33,580 nt of DNA, taken from the NCBI GenBank assembly GCA_023384455.1, contig JAHDWH010000021.1, positions 5,554-39,133 on the forward strand, written 5' to 3'. Below are positions 7,529 to 15,708 of the stretch, one piece after another. Positions within the stretch are counted from its first letter, which is position 1; every line of letters starts with the position of its first letter. The translations under genes and the position numbers were made by a program. This DNA comes from Caldilineaceae bacterium (GTDB taxonomy: Bacteria; Chloroflexota; Anaerolineae; Caldilineales; Caldilineaceae). Below the pieces are notes generated by a model, which saw only the letters and a program-made list of their open reading frames with translations, was not told the origin of the DNA and made no database searches.

Positions 7529-7603
7529 TTTCAGGACGCCTTGTAACCCAAAAGGACTAAGGCAAGTTGCGTAGAAACGGTCTATACTTACGTTAGTTCA
7601 CTT

Positions 7604-10528
7604 ATGAGTATGCAGGTTGATCTCGAAGACGAATTTGTCCTACGGCTGCAAAGGAATATCTCTATGCTTCAGAATGTTCAACAGAAACAATGGTGGACCC
7701 GCAGGGTGAGATATTTGCTCGTCCTGCTCCTGGTAACCCTTTCGTTTGGAACGCCCACAATCCCTGAGCCGCTGGCAGAGACCCCTCGACAGGCTGTGAT
7801 CGTGCAGGCCAGCGCCATGTATGCGGCATTGTCTGCGGTGCAGTCGGTCGGCGGTATCGTCACCCACGAACTGGGGATTATCAACAGCGTAGGCGCACAG
7901 TTGACGGAAATGCAACGGACACAATTGGAGCAGAGTGCCCCTGCGATTCGTGTGTACGAAAACCTGGCTCTATCTACTGCGAACCAGACGATAAAAACAG
8001 TCCGCGAGGAATTCACTCCTCTCTCCTACGCCAACAATCATGGCACACAGAACTGGTCTGGCCCCTGGAGTGAGATAGGCGATGACAACAGGGCTGACGG
8101 AGGGAAAGTCAAGATCGAAAATAAGCAGCTCAAGTTGGAAGATAAAAATCGCGGTATTACACGCGCAGTTAATCTTGCCGGTTCAACATCAGCTACCTTG
8201 AGTCTTGAGTACCGTCGGGATAGGATGAGAAAGGCGGAGAACTATGTACGCCTGGACGTATCTGCCGACGGTGGCAGCACGTGGAGCGAGCTTGCCCGGT
8301 ATGCCGGGCCTGACAAAGATAACACAATGCAAAGCGTCAGCTACAACATCACATCTATGGCTGGTGCAGGTACAGTCGTGCGACTCCTCACATCACCCTC
8401 TATGGCTGGCAAGCTCTATGTGGACAATCTGCAGATCGAGTTTAGCCAGCAAGCCAGCGCCCCTGTCCAAACGCCAACACCAGCTCCGACGCCAGCACCG
8501 ACGCCAACGCCGACGTCAACGCCGGGGCCGACAGGTGGCTTCTCTGGTTCCATCCCCGGAGCTGTGTCGGCCCGGGATGAGTTCAATCAGCATACATATC
8601 ACGGCAGCGACGGTCTTTTCCCCTGGTCGGGAGACTGGAGCGAGGTCGGTGATGACAACGGGATCACCTCAGGCCATGTGGGAATGACTTATCTCATGAT
8701 GAATGACCTTGACGGGTCAACCCAACTTGTGTACCTGAATGAAAGCCTGGCGGCAGGCAGGCCGTGGGTTGGCGTATACGGTATCCAGCGCTCCGTCGAT
8801 CTGTCGAATGCAACCCAGGCCGCGCTCTCCTTCAACTACAAACGCGTATCGGTTGATACAATCGATCATATTCTTGTCCAAGTCTCGCCGGACGGAGGAA
8901 CGAACTGGATTGAAGTTGGCCGTGTAAATGGCGGTGTCTACGATACCTCGGCTCAGTATGCTCGCTACGATATCTCCTATGCGATCGCCCCGACCGGCGT
9001 TACGACCATTCGCCTCCTCAGTCAATTTGTTTCCGGCGATAACTACGACAATTTCTATCTGGACAATGTTACGGTTGAGCACAACGGTGCCACCGTACCA
9101 ACTGCCAGCCACCCCACATTGGTGGGTGCCCACACACTGCATAATCAGGGCTTAAGTGGCATCGGTGTCGGCGTCGCGGTGCTCGATACAGGCATCTGGA
9201 ACCATCCCGCCCTGGGCTACACAACAGACTCCCAGACGAAGCTACGGGTCCAGTACAATGCAATCACCGATCTGGTCGATGCCGAATGGAACCCCACCAT
9301 GACGGAGGAGAGCGGTCACGGCAGCCATGTGACCAGTATTATCGCCAACAAAGATCGCACACCGGACAACGTCTATCGGGGCATAGCGCCCAACGCCCGC
9401 ATTATTTCGGTAAAGGCATTTGATACCAATGGTGCCGGCAACTATATGGATGTGATTCGAGGTCTCGACTGGATCGTAGCCAATAAAGACGCCTATAACA
9501 TCCGGGTGCTCAACTTATCCTTCAGCGGCACACCTAAATCGTATTATTGGGATGACCCCCTCAACCAGGCCGTGATGAAGGCATGGCAGGCAGGGATTGT
9601 GGTGGTGGCCGCTGCCGGGAACACCGGGCCGACCCCGATGACAGTCGGTGTACCAGGCAACATACCCTATGTGATTACCGTTGGTGCCATGTCAGACAAC
9701 TATACACCGGCTGATCTGAGCGACGATCTTCTTATGTCCTTCTCGTCGGTTGGGCCTACCGCAGAGGGCTTTGTGAAGCCGGAAGTGGTGGCTCCTGGTG
9801 GTCGCATTCTGGGTCTCATGCCTACCAATTCAACCATTGCCCTGGCCCATCCCAACTATCACGGCTTTGATGATTACTTTACTATGTCTGGTACATCCCA
9901 GGCCACATCAGTAGTAAGCGGTATTGCGGCTCTTATGATTCAGGCCAATCCCAGCCTGACGCCGGAAGCAGTCAAATGTCGGTTGATGTCTACCGCGCGT
10001 GTGGCTCTCAATAGCCAAGGAAAGCCAGCCTATTCCGTCTTTCAACAGGGATCAGGTATGGTCAACGCCTACGACGCTGTCTACAGCACAGCATCCGGCT
10101 GCGCCAACCAGGGGCTGAACATTGGCGCTGATCTGAACGGCACCCAACACTACCAGGGGCGGGCCAACCGGGATACCACCGGGAATTACTATTTGGGTGG
10201 GCTGCAGGGCGATGGTTTTACCTGGAGTGGTGGCTTCACCTGGTCTGGTGGCTTTACCTGGAGCGGTGGCTTCACCTGGTCTGGTGGCTTTACCTGGAGC
10301 GGTGGCTTCACCTGGTCCGGCGGTTTTACCTGGAGTGATGGCTTCACCTGGTCTGATGGCTTTACGTGGAGCAGTGGCGTGGCTGGCATCAATACGTGGG
10401 TGGAAGACGAGCCGATTAGCGCAGCCACGGCGCAAATGCGTAACCCAATAGGTATTCTCGACGAAGCGGCTTCGCCGGCGCTAAGGATGCAAAACATCTA
10501 TTTGCCCACAGTCTCTCAAGGCCAGTGA
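7604..10528 (+). CDS. Secreted S8 (subtilisin-like) serine protease with paired beta-sandwich domains and GFTWSG tail
   Basis: This is a 974-aa exported endopeptidase. A membrane/signal segment at about 35-50 (YLLVLLLVTLSFG) is followed by a propeptide-like region. Two related beta-sandwich domains come next, each starting REEF/RDEF...W(S)G-WSE(I/V)GDDN and separated by a Pro/Thr linker. The S8 domain follows with Asp528 (VAVLDTGI), His572 (SGHGSHVTS), Asn673 (AAAGNTG) and Ser765 (GTSQATS). The tail holds nine GFTWSG-type hexapeptides (871-924) and ends NIYLPTVSQGQ. No membrane anchor follows that tail, so it is probably released or wall-associated rather than sortase-linked. No strong ribosome site precedes the ATG at 7604. 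The catalytic set is complete, so activity is expected. Confidence 0.9.
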   Translation: MSMQVDLEDEFVLRLQRNISMLQNVQQKQWWTRRVRYLLVLLLVTLSFGTPTIPEPLAETPRQAVIVQASAMYAALSAVQSVGGIVTHELGIINSVGAQLTEMQRTQLEQSAPAIRVYENLALSTANQTIKTVREEFTPLSYANNHGTQNWSGPWSEIGDDNRADGGKVKIENKQLKLEDKNRGITRAVNLAGSTSATLSLEYRRDRMRKAENYVRLDVSADGGSTWSELARYAGPDKDNTMQSVSYNITSMAGAGTVVRLLTSPSMAGKLYVDNLQIEFSQQASAPVQTPTPAPTPAPTPTPTSTPGPTGGFSGSIPGAVSARDEFNQHTYHGSDGLFPWSGDWSEVGDDNGITSGHVGMTYLMMNDLDGSTQLVYLNESLAAGRPWVGVYGIQRSVDLSNATQAALSFNYKRVSVDTIDHILVQVSPDGGTNWIEVGRVNGGVYDTSAQYARYDISYAIAPTGVTTIRLLSQFVSGDNYDNFYLDNVTVEHNGATVPTASHPTLVGAHTLHNQGLSGIGVGVAVLDTGIWNHPALGYTTDSQTKLRVQYNAITDLVDAEWNPTMTEESGHGSHVTSIIANKDRTPDNVYRGIAPNARIISVKAFDTNGAGNYMDVIRGLDWIVANKDAYNIRVLNLSFSGTPKSYYWDDPLNQAVMKAWQAGIVVVAAAGNTGPTPMTVGVPGNIPYVITVGAMSDNYTPADLSDDLLMSFSSVGPTAEGFVKPEVVAPGGRILGLMPTNSTIALAHPNYHGFDDYFTMSGTSQATSVVSGIAALMIQANPSLTPEAVKCRLMSTARVALNSQGKPAYSVFQQGSGMVNAYDAVYSTASGCANQGLNIGADLNGTQHYQGRANRDTTGNYYLGGLQGDGFTWSGGFTWSGGFTWSGGFTWSGGFTWSGGFTWSGGFTWSDGFTWSDGFTWSSGVAGINTWVEDEPISAATAQMRNPIGILDEAASPALRMQNIYLPTVSQGQ
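10214..10375 (+). repeat. Nine-unit 18-bp coding repeat (GFTWSG/D/S) with 36-bp alternation
   Basis: Nine in-frame 18-bp units encode GFTWSG (six), GFTWSD (two) and GFTWSS (one). Serine codons alternate between AGY and TCY in successive units, and Phe codons alternate TTT and TTC. The true DNA unit is therefore a 36-bp dimer that was amplified. Unit number may vary between strains by slippage. Confidence 0.95.
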
Positions 10529-10580
10529 GCCGACAGTCGGACTCGTCAGGCTATTCCATGAAAATAAGTATCCACAAGTC

Positions 10581-10650
10581 CCCCGGCACTTCACCGACTT
10601 CAATGGCTGAGCCAGGCCGTACTGACCCGCCAGGAGAGAAAGTGCCGGGG
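10581..10650. repeat. Inverted repeat between convergent genes
   Basis: CCCCGGCACTT (10581-10591) and AAGTGCCGGGG (10640-10650) form a perfect 11-bp stem with a 48-nt loop. It lies between the protease and the convergent aminotransferase gene. It may help end transcription, though no T-run follows. Confidence 0.4.
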
Positions 10651-10736
10651 ATTTTGGCCGGATATTTTATTCTTTGAAATAGCCTTACCGGTCAACCGCT
10701 TGTCTACCGGTTCATTAATCTCTTTCGTGTGCGCAG

Positions 10737-12062
10737 CTACAGCCCCAGCAATACTTCCCGCATCACCCCATAGCCAATCGCTGCTTCTTCCCGGCTGAGG
10801 ATGAGCGGTGGGGCCAGGCGCATAGATTTTGCGCCAGCGGTCAGGGTTAACACGCCTTTCGCAAAACAGCCCTGCATCCAATGTTTGGCCGTGGCTTTGT
10901 CTGTGGTTTCCAGACCGATCATCAGCCCTATCCCCCGCACAGCGACAAGCCGGGGCGTCTCCTGGGCCAGCTCCCGAAACCGGGCCATCAGCCACTCCCC
11001 CTGCTCTATGGCATTCTCCATCAGCCCCTCTTCTTCGATCACCCGTATATTGGCCCGGGCTGCGGCGCAGCCTATCGGCGTGCCGCCCCAGGTGGAGCCG
11101 TGGGCGCTCTCCGGCCAGGTCGCCACACTTTTGCGCGCCATAAAGCCGCCCACAGGCACGCCGCTGCTGATCCCCTTCGCCATACAAATGATGTCCGGCT
11201 GCACCCCCCAATGCTCCAGGGCAAACCACTTGCCCGTGCGCCCGAAGCCCGTCTGCACTTCGTCGGCGATGAAGAGAATGCCGTAGCGGTCGCACAGTTC
11301 CCGGATGGCCTGGAAGAAGCCGTCCGGCGGCACGACGTAGCCCCCTTCGCCCTGAATCGGTTCGGCAACGACGGCGGCCACCTCCTCCGGCGGGGTGGTC
11401 GTTTCGAAAATGGCGTGGAACTGGCGCTCAGCCTGGGTTCGACCCCAGGCGTTTTCGTCCATCCCCGCCGGGCAGTCGTCCCGGTTGGGGAAGATCAGAT
11501 GCTCTACACCTGCCAGTAATGGGCCAAAACCCCGGCGCTGCACAGCTTTGCTGGCGGTCAAACTGAGCGAGCCGGCTGTGCGCCCGTGGAAGCCGCCCCG
11601 AAAGGCGATGACCCGCTGGCGGCCCGTAAAGTAGCGGGCCAGTTTGAGCGCACCCTCCACCGATTCCGTGCCGCTGTTGGTCAGAAAGACCTCCCAGCCG
11701 CCGTTGTACGATCCAGCCGGGGCAATCTCCACCAGCCGCTCGCAGAGTTCGGCGTAGCCGGGGCTGTAGACATCCGGCCCGCCCACGTGGATGAGCTTGC
11801 GCGCCTGCTGCTCAATGGCTTCCACCAGCGCCGGGTGACAGTGGCCTGTGGCACAGACGGCGATACCGGCGAAGAGATCGAGAAATGTGTTGCCGTCCAC
11901 GTCTGTCACCCAGCAGCCCTGGCCGCTCTCTGGCACAAGCGGATAGACTCGGCCCAGCGCCCGGCTGGTCACGGCTTCGTCCCGGGCAATCAGGGCCGCG
12001 GCCTTGGGGCCGGGCAGGGGGGTGGTGATAGAAATGCGATTGGTTTGCGTCGTCGTTGACAC
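10737..12062 (-). CDS. Class III PLP-dependent aminotransferase (4-aminobutyrate/acetylornithine type)
   Basis: This 441-aa enzyme of the ornithine/GABA aminotransferase family moves an amino group from an omega-amine to a keto acid using pyridoxal phosphate. Visible hallmarks are the FLDLFAGIAV start, the phosphate-binding NSGTESVEGALK, GFHGRTAGSLSLT, the aspartate in FIADEVQTGFGRTG and the Schiff-base lysine in MAKGISSG. The GTG start at 12062 is chosen because GAGGAG lies 6 nt upstream; the longer frame to 12152 has no such site. It follows the cyanophycinase-like gene on the same strand. A decayed second copy lies at 7230-7528. Whether it prefers GABA, acetylornithine or another omega-amine cannot be told here. 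Confidence 0.9.
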   Translation of the reverse strand: MSTTTQTNRISITTPLPGPKAAALIARDEAVTSRALGRVYPLVPESGQGCWVTDVDGNTFLDLFAGIAVCATGHCHPALVEAIEQQARKLIHVGGPDVYSPGYAELCERLVEIAPAGSYNGGWEVFLTNSGTESVEGALKLARYFTGRQRVIAFRGGFHGRTAGSLSLTASKAVQRRGFGPLLAGVEHLIFPNRDDCPAGMDENAWGRTQAERQFHAIFETTTPPEEVAAVVAEPIQGEGGYVVPPDGFFQAIRELCDRYGILFIADEVQTGFGRTGKWFALEHWGVQPDIICMAKGISSGVPVGGFMARKSVATWPESAHGSTWGGTPIGCAAARANIRVIEEEGLMENAIEQGEWLMARFRELAQETPRLVAVRGIGLMIGLETTDKATAKHWMQGCFAKGVLTLTAGAKSMRLAPPLILSREEAAIGYGVMREVLLGL

Positions 12063-12107
12063 AGGGTTCTCCTCGGAGTAGCAGGTGGCAGGTGGCAGAT
12101 CCGGTGT

Positions 12108-12161
12108 GATGATGAGATGATGGGGTCTGGCCAAAGTTCGCCATCTCATCATCCCATCATC
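12108..12161. repeat. GATGATGAGATG inverted repeat between cistrons
   Basis: GATGATGAGATG (12108-12119) pairs with CATCTCATCATC (12142-12153), followed by more CATCATCCC units. The hairpin lies between the cyanophycinase-like gene and the aminotransferase start. Related CCCATCATC words occur before the epimerase gene near 17780 and inside the U32 gene near 29800. Confidence 0.5.
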
Positions 12162-12168
12162 TTTTCTT

Positions 12169-13065
12169 TTACGTCAGCGCTTTCACCGGCACAGCGTCCT
12201 GGGGAATGTCGCTCTGTTTGGGCGGGTGGGCCGTGCGTTCTTGCAGGTGATAGGTGAAGTTGGCGCCCAGGGCGTGAATTTTCATGCCCAGCAGACTGAG
12301 CGGGGTCGGGCTGCGGAAGTCGGCGATATCGGTGTAGGTGACGCCCGCACCGTCCACCACCAGCGCGCTGTAGCGGCCAAAAATTTCCAGGCTGTTGTCC
12401 TGATAGATCACTGCGCCGGTGTCCACTTCCAAAGAGACGCCGACCAGAAAGGGGTTGTAGGCCACCGCGTGGAGCAGGCGGGAGAGCCGGTTCCAGCCGT
12501 CGCCCAGCTCCGTGGGGATCGTATCCAGCACAAGCCGGTTGGTCAGCCCCAGGCCCGGTGCAAATTGGATCAGATGGCGGTGCAGAAAGGGGTGATGGGC
12601 GTCGTCCGCGGTGCGACTGTCGTAGGCGATCATATGCTCGCAGAGCAGGGCCGCGCCCCGGCCATAGCCTGCGACCACTTTGCCCCGGGCATTGGCCCGA
12701 CGGATGGCCTGGGCCAGGGGAGTACCGCCCAGAAAAGTCGCCATACGCACAGGATTTTCGCCAATCAGCAGAATTCCCGTTGCGCCGGTAATCTGCTCCA
12801 AATTTGCCGGTTGCAGAGCCTCTTCCCGGCTGGTGATGCTGACAATCTCCACAGAATCGCTCTCCCATTCGGTAAAGAGAACGGTCAGGCGCTGGGCTAC
12901 GGAAACCGAATTGGCATCACCTGTCACAAGCGCCAGACGCGCGCCGTAGGCCCCGGCCTCCTCCCAGAAGTATTGGAGCAGGTGAGCTTCGCTTTTCTCA
13001 TCAACACAGGCAGGAATAAAGAGCTGTGCGCCTCGTGTGTAGCCGGAGGGAACGGGTGCGGGCAT
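12169..13065 (-). CDS. Cyanophycinase-like (peptidase S51) protein lacking the catalytic serine
   Basis: This 298-aa protein has the overall pattern of cyanophycinase: ATGILLIGENPVRM, FLGGTPLAQAIRRA, GKVVAG, GLGLTNRLVLD and a late VGVSLEVDTGAVI. Active S51 enzymes have a Gly-Thr-Ser-Ala-Gly-Ala nucleophile turn and an Asp-x-His-Phe segment. Here these read GYGRGA (133-138, Gly in place of Ser) and DTIP (181-184, no His). It therefore looks like a non-catalytic relative, perhaps binding a ligand or partner. The ATG at 13065 is 2 bp from the lipoprotein stop upstream, so the two are likely one transcript with the aminotransferase. Family assignment is from motif order and is moderately sure. 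Confidence 0.65.
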   Translation of the reverse strand: MPAPVPSGYTRGAQLFIPACVDEKSEAHLLQYFWEEAGAYGARLALVTGDANSVSVAQRLTVLFTEWESDSVEIVSITSREEALQPANLEQITGATGILLIGENPVRMATFLGGTPLAQAIRRANARGKVVAGYGRGAALLCEHMIAYDSRTADDAHHPFLHRHLIQFAPGLGLTNRLVLDTIPTELGDGWNRLSRLLHAVAYNPFLVGVSLEVDTGAVIYQDNSLEIFGRYSALVVDGAGVTYTDIADFRSPTPLSLLGMKIHALGANFTYHLQERTAHPPKQSDIPQDAVPVKALT

Positions 13066-13067
13066 AA

Positions 13068-13895
13068 TTATTCAAACTCCAAGTGATAGATGAGCGTGCG
13101 GAACATCTCGTCCAGCGCGGGGAAATTGCTTTCAATACCGGTCAGCGAGAGGATGAGCAGCCGGTCGGCGTCGGCGTCGTACAGACCCACTTGCCAGCCG
13201 TCGATCTGCGTGCCAGCGGGCAGGCCATAGAAGGCCGCGCCGTCAATCGTATAGCGCAGGGAAGCCACATCCAGCCCGCCGGGACGCAGACCGCTCTCCA
13301 CCTGGGCGCTCTGTATAGAAAAGCTATCAAGGCTGCCCATCTGGTCGGAGACTATTCCGGCGTATCTGTCCAGGGTCAACCCGTCGGATGGGACAACAAT
13401 CGCCGTGAAATTGCTCACAAAGTGACTGTCCGCCACTGTGGGATCGTCAAAGAGAAAGCCCAGGGCGACAAAGAGGTTGAGCGCGCCCGGCGTATCGAGC
13501 AACTGGCGCAAGATAGTCTGGTACGATTCGCCGGCGATCTCATCCTCCGCCTGTTCAAAGAGTGCGGTCAAATTCTCCTCGAACGGCGCGGTCACATCCC
13601 ACGTTGTCGGATGGTGGAAGACCAGACCTCGCGCTTCGTCGGTGAAGGTGACCCAATCCGCGGGCAACGAAGTATCCGGTACGGGCGCGGCTGTCAGCTC
13701 TGCCGTGGGCGTGGCGGTCGGTTGCGGCGTAGCCGTGGGCGGAACGGGTGTGTCGGTTGGCGGCGCGGGTGTCACCGTAGCCGGGATGGGGGTGGCTGCG
13801 GGTTGGGGGATGGCTGTGGCCGCGGGGCCGCAGGCGCTTAACAGCAGCAGACCGGCCAGTATACACAATATCCAGTGCGAGTAGGGCTTTCGCAT
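13068..13895 (-). CDS. Lipoprotein with PsbP-like C-terminal domain
   Basis: This is a 275-aa predicted lipoprotein. The signal ends LLLLSAC (Cys about 22) and is followed by about 45 residues of Pro/Thr/Ala linker. The remaining part reads like a PsbP/MOG1-fold domain: GLVFHHPTTWDV near its start, a middle FVSNFTAIVVPS, and a final segment DRLLILSLTGIESNF..LDEMFRTLIYHLEFE. Such domains are common in bacterial lipoproteins and usually have no assigned reaction. GAGGAG lies 9 nt before the ATG at 13895. It is the first gene of the minus-strand run that continues with the cyanophycinase-like and aminotransferase genes. It is probably on the outer face of the membrane. Confidence 0.75.
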   Translation of the reverse strand: MRKPYSHWILCILAGLLLLSACGPAATAIPQPAATPIPATVTPAPPTDTPVPPTATPQPTATPTAELTAAPVPDTSLPADWVTFTDEARGLVFHHPTTWDVTAPFEENLTALFEQAEDEIAGESYQTILRQLLDTPGALNLFVALGFLFDDPTVADSHFVSNFTAIVVPSDGLTLDRYAGIVSDQMGSLDSFSIQSAQVESGLRPGGLDVASLRYTIDGAAFYGLPAGTQIDGWQVGLYDADADRLLILSLTGIESNFPALDEMFRTLIYHLEFE

Positions 13896-14065
13896 CGTTC
13901 CATTCTCCTCTGCCCCTTGCCGAAAGTCGCGAAACTCCCCGCAAGAATAGTCACAACAACCGAACCGGCTTATTGTAGCAGACAGGGGGAAGGTCGGGAA
14001 AAGTGGCTGGCACGATTTCGCTTGGGGCAGTTGGATTCTATGCTGATGTGGTGACTTTTTGCCAG

Positions 14066-14094
14066 TTGCATAAGTACGGGAAAACCGGTATCAT
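14066..14094 (+). promoter_or_regulatory. Predicted sigma-70-like promoter of the sugar ABC operon
   Basis: TTGCAT (14066-14071) and TATCAT (14089-14094) are separated by exactly 17 bp and lie 97 bp before the binding-protein start. This is a reasonable match to -35 and -10 boxes. Bases 13896-14190 hold no gene. Confidence 0.4.
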
Positions 14095-14190
14095 ACAAAA
14101 TATGTTCCTGCCATATTCCCCCGATAGGCACATACAGTACCGCTATTGTCCGCAGAGTTACCACTCGAACACCACAGGAGGAAGTAGCAG

Positions 14191-15588
14191 ATGGCAAGTG
14201 AAACTAGACGTATGCTCAACCGCCGTTCATTTTTGCGCGGCGCAGGTATGATGGCAGCGGGTGGTCTGTTGGCTGCCTGTGCGCCCGCCGCGCCCGCCGG
14301 TCAGGCTCAACCAGCCAGCGCAGGGGAGGCAGCCGCACCCCCCGCTGTTGCAGGCAAGGACATTTCGTTTTGGGTCTTTTGGGGTTCGCCGGGTGGCATT
14401 GCCGACCAATTGCTGGCCGATCCCGCCTTGGAGAGTTACATCGGCACAGGCAATAAACTGGATTTCAAATCCGGCGTCAACCAGGAAGCTCGGCTGACCG
14501 CGGTGGCCGGTGGCACGCCGCCGGATATCGGCATTCTGGGCAACTATCTTGACTTTATGTCCCGCGGCGCTGTGGTTCCGCTGGACGACTACATTGCGGC
14601 CAGCGATGTGATCAGCCAGGACAAATTCATTCCTGGCAACTGGGAAGTCATCCAATACCAGGGCAAAGTGTATGGCATTCCCGGCTTTGAATGCTTTGTG
14701 CGCCGGGGTCTGGAGTACAACGAGCGGATGGTTGGGGAAGCGGGTCTGGACCCGGACAAGCCGCCTGTCACCTGGGACGAGGTGATGGTCTGGCACGAAG
14801 CATTGACCAAATTCGACGCTGCTGGCAATCTGCTCCAGTATGGCATTGACCCCTACGACGCCGAAGGCGGAACGGGACCGGGCAACGACGGCTGGTTTGC
14901 CCTGGAATCCTGGGATCTGATCTATTTCAACGAAGACACGAAGGAATTTGACCTGGACAACGAGAAGATGGCTGCCTCGCTCGATGTAATGGGCGAATTT
15001 ATCAAAATCATTGGCCCAGACAACCTGGCCGGTATGCGTCAGGTAGAAGGGCAGGGCACTTGGGGCGGCTCCTTTAATGCGGAAGTGCAGGCGATGATTA
15101 TCGAGGGCTACTGGCATCCGGGCGAAACGGTCAACGAGAAGCCGGAAGTTGCCCCCTTCAATCGCAGCACTTGGGTGCCCGTGCCCGAAGCCCGCCGGGG
15201 CACAAAGATTCAGTTCGGGGGCGGCCATATGGCGATGCTCTTCAAAGATGGCAAGCTGAAGGACGAAGCCTGGCCTGTGGCTGAATGGATTCAAAGCGAT
15301 TACGTCTGTAATCTGATCTTCGACCAAATCGGCTGGCTGCCTGCCTATCTCCCCTATTTTGAAAGTGCAGACCAGGAAAAGTATCCGGGGTTGAAGTTCT
15401 ACTTTGACTCGGTGAAGGAAGCCAATATGTGGGGGCCCTTCATCATCTGCGAGATTCAGGCCTTTGTCGAGACCCAATACCAGCAGGCACGGGAAAAGGT
15501 CTTCCGGGGCGAAATGACCGGCGCCCAGGCCGCGGCCCAATTGCAGGATGAGGTTGTGAAGGAGTGGAAGGAAGCCGGATTCGGTTGA
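14191..15588 (+). CDS. Tat-exported sugar ABC transporter substrate-binding lipoprotein (family 1)
   Basis: This 465-aa extracellular binding protein captures a sugar or oligosaccharide and delivers it to the two permeases downstream. The N-terminus has a twin-arginine motif (NRRSFLRG, R11-R12) and then a lipobox LLAAC (Cys30), so it is a Tat-exported lipoprotein. The mature part has the usual extracellular solute-binding family 1 features: a DISFWVFWG start, GGTPPDIGILGNYLDF, VYGIPGF and a late FGGGHMAMLFKDG. AGGAGGA sits about 9 nt before the ATG. The sugar cannot be read from sequence. The neighbouring SDR and Gfo/Idh enzymes suggest a sugar or sugar acid that is oxidised or epimerised. 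Confidence 0.9.
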   Translation: MASETRRMLNRRSFLRGAGMMAAGGLLAACAPAAPAGQAQPASAGEAAAPPAVAGKDISFWVFWGSPGGIADQLLADPALESYIGTGNKLDFKSGVNQEARLTAVAGGTPPDIGILGNYLDFMSRGAVVPLDDYIAASDVISQDKFIPGNWEVIQYQGKVYGIPGFECFVRRGLEYNERMVGEAGLDPDKPPVTWDEVMVWHEALTKFDAAGNLLQYGIDPYDAEGGTGPGNDGWFALESWDLIYFNEDTKEFDLDNEKMAASLDVMGEFIKIIGPDNLAGMRQVEGQGTWGGSFNAEVQAMIIEGYWHPGETVNEKPEVAPFNRSTWVPVPEARRGTKIQFGGGHMAMLFKDGKLKDEAWPVAEWIQSDYVCNLIFDQIGWLPAYLPYFESADQEKYPGLKFYFDSVKEANMWGPFIICEIQAFVETQYQQAREKVFRGEMTGAQAAAQLQDEVVKEWKEAGFG

Positions 15589-15621
15589 GCCGATTGAGCC
15601 GATTGAAGTAGTCACTTCTTC

Positions 15622-15687
15622 GTAGGGGTTTGGGTTGCGCAGGATGCTTTTGTTTTGAGAGCCGTTCTGCCACACCCAAATCCCTAC
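15622..15687. promoter_or_regulatory. Hairpin between binding-protein and permease genes
   Basis: GTAGGGGTTTGGGT (15622-15635) pairs with ACCCAAATCCCTAC (15674-15687), 13 of 14 positions, just before the permease AGGAGG. Such a stem could stabilise or partly end the upstream transcript, giving more binding protein than permease. Two direct copies of GAGCCGATT lie just upstream. Confidence 0.45.
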
Positions 15688-15708
15688 CAAACAGGAGGAA
15701 GATCATCT

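Noticed and set aside
10214..10375. CRISPR array
   Set aside because: The repeats are contiguous, have no spacers and are in frame within the protease gene.
10492..10528. Sortase sorting signal (LPTVS) at the protease C-terminus
   Set aside because: No hydrophobic segment or basic tail follows, so it cannot be a standard substrate.
14227..15690. 487-aa minus-strand open frame
   Set aside because: It is the complement of the sugar-binding protein gene and has no ribosome site or domain.
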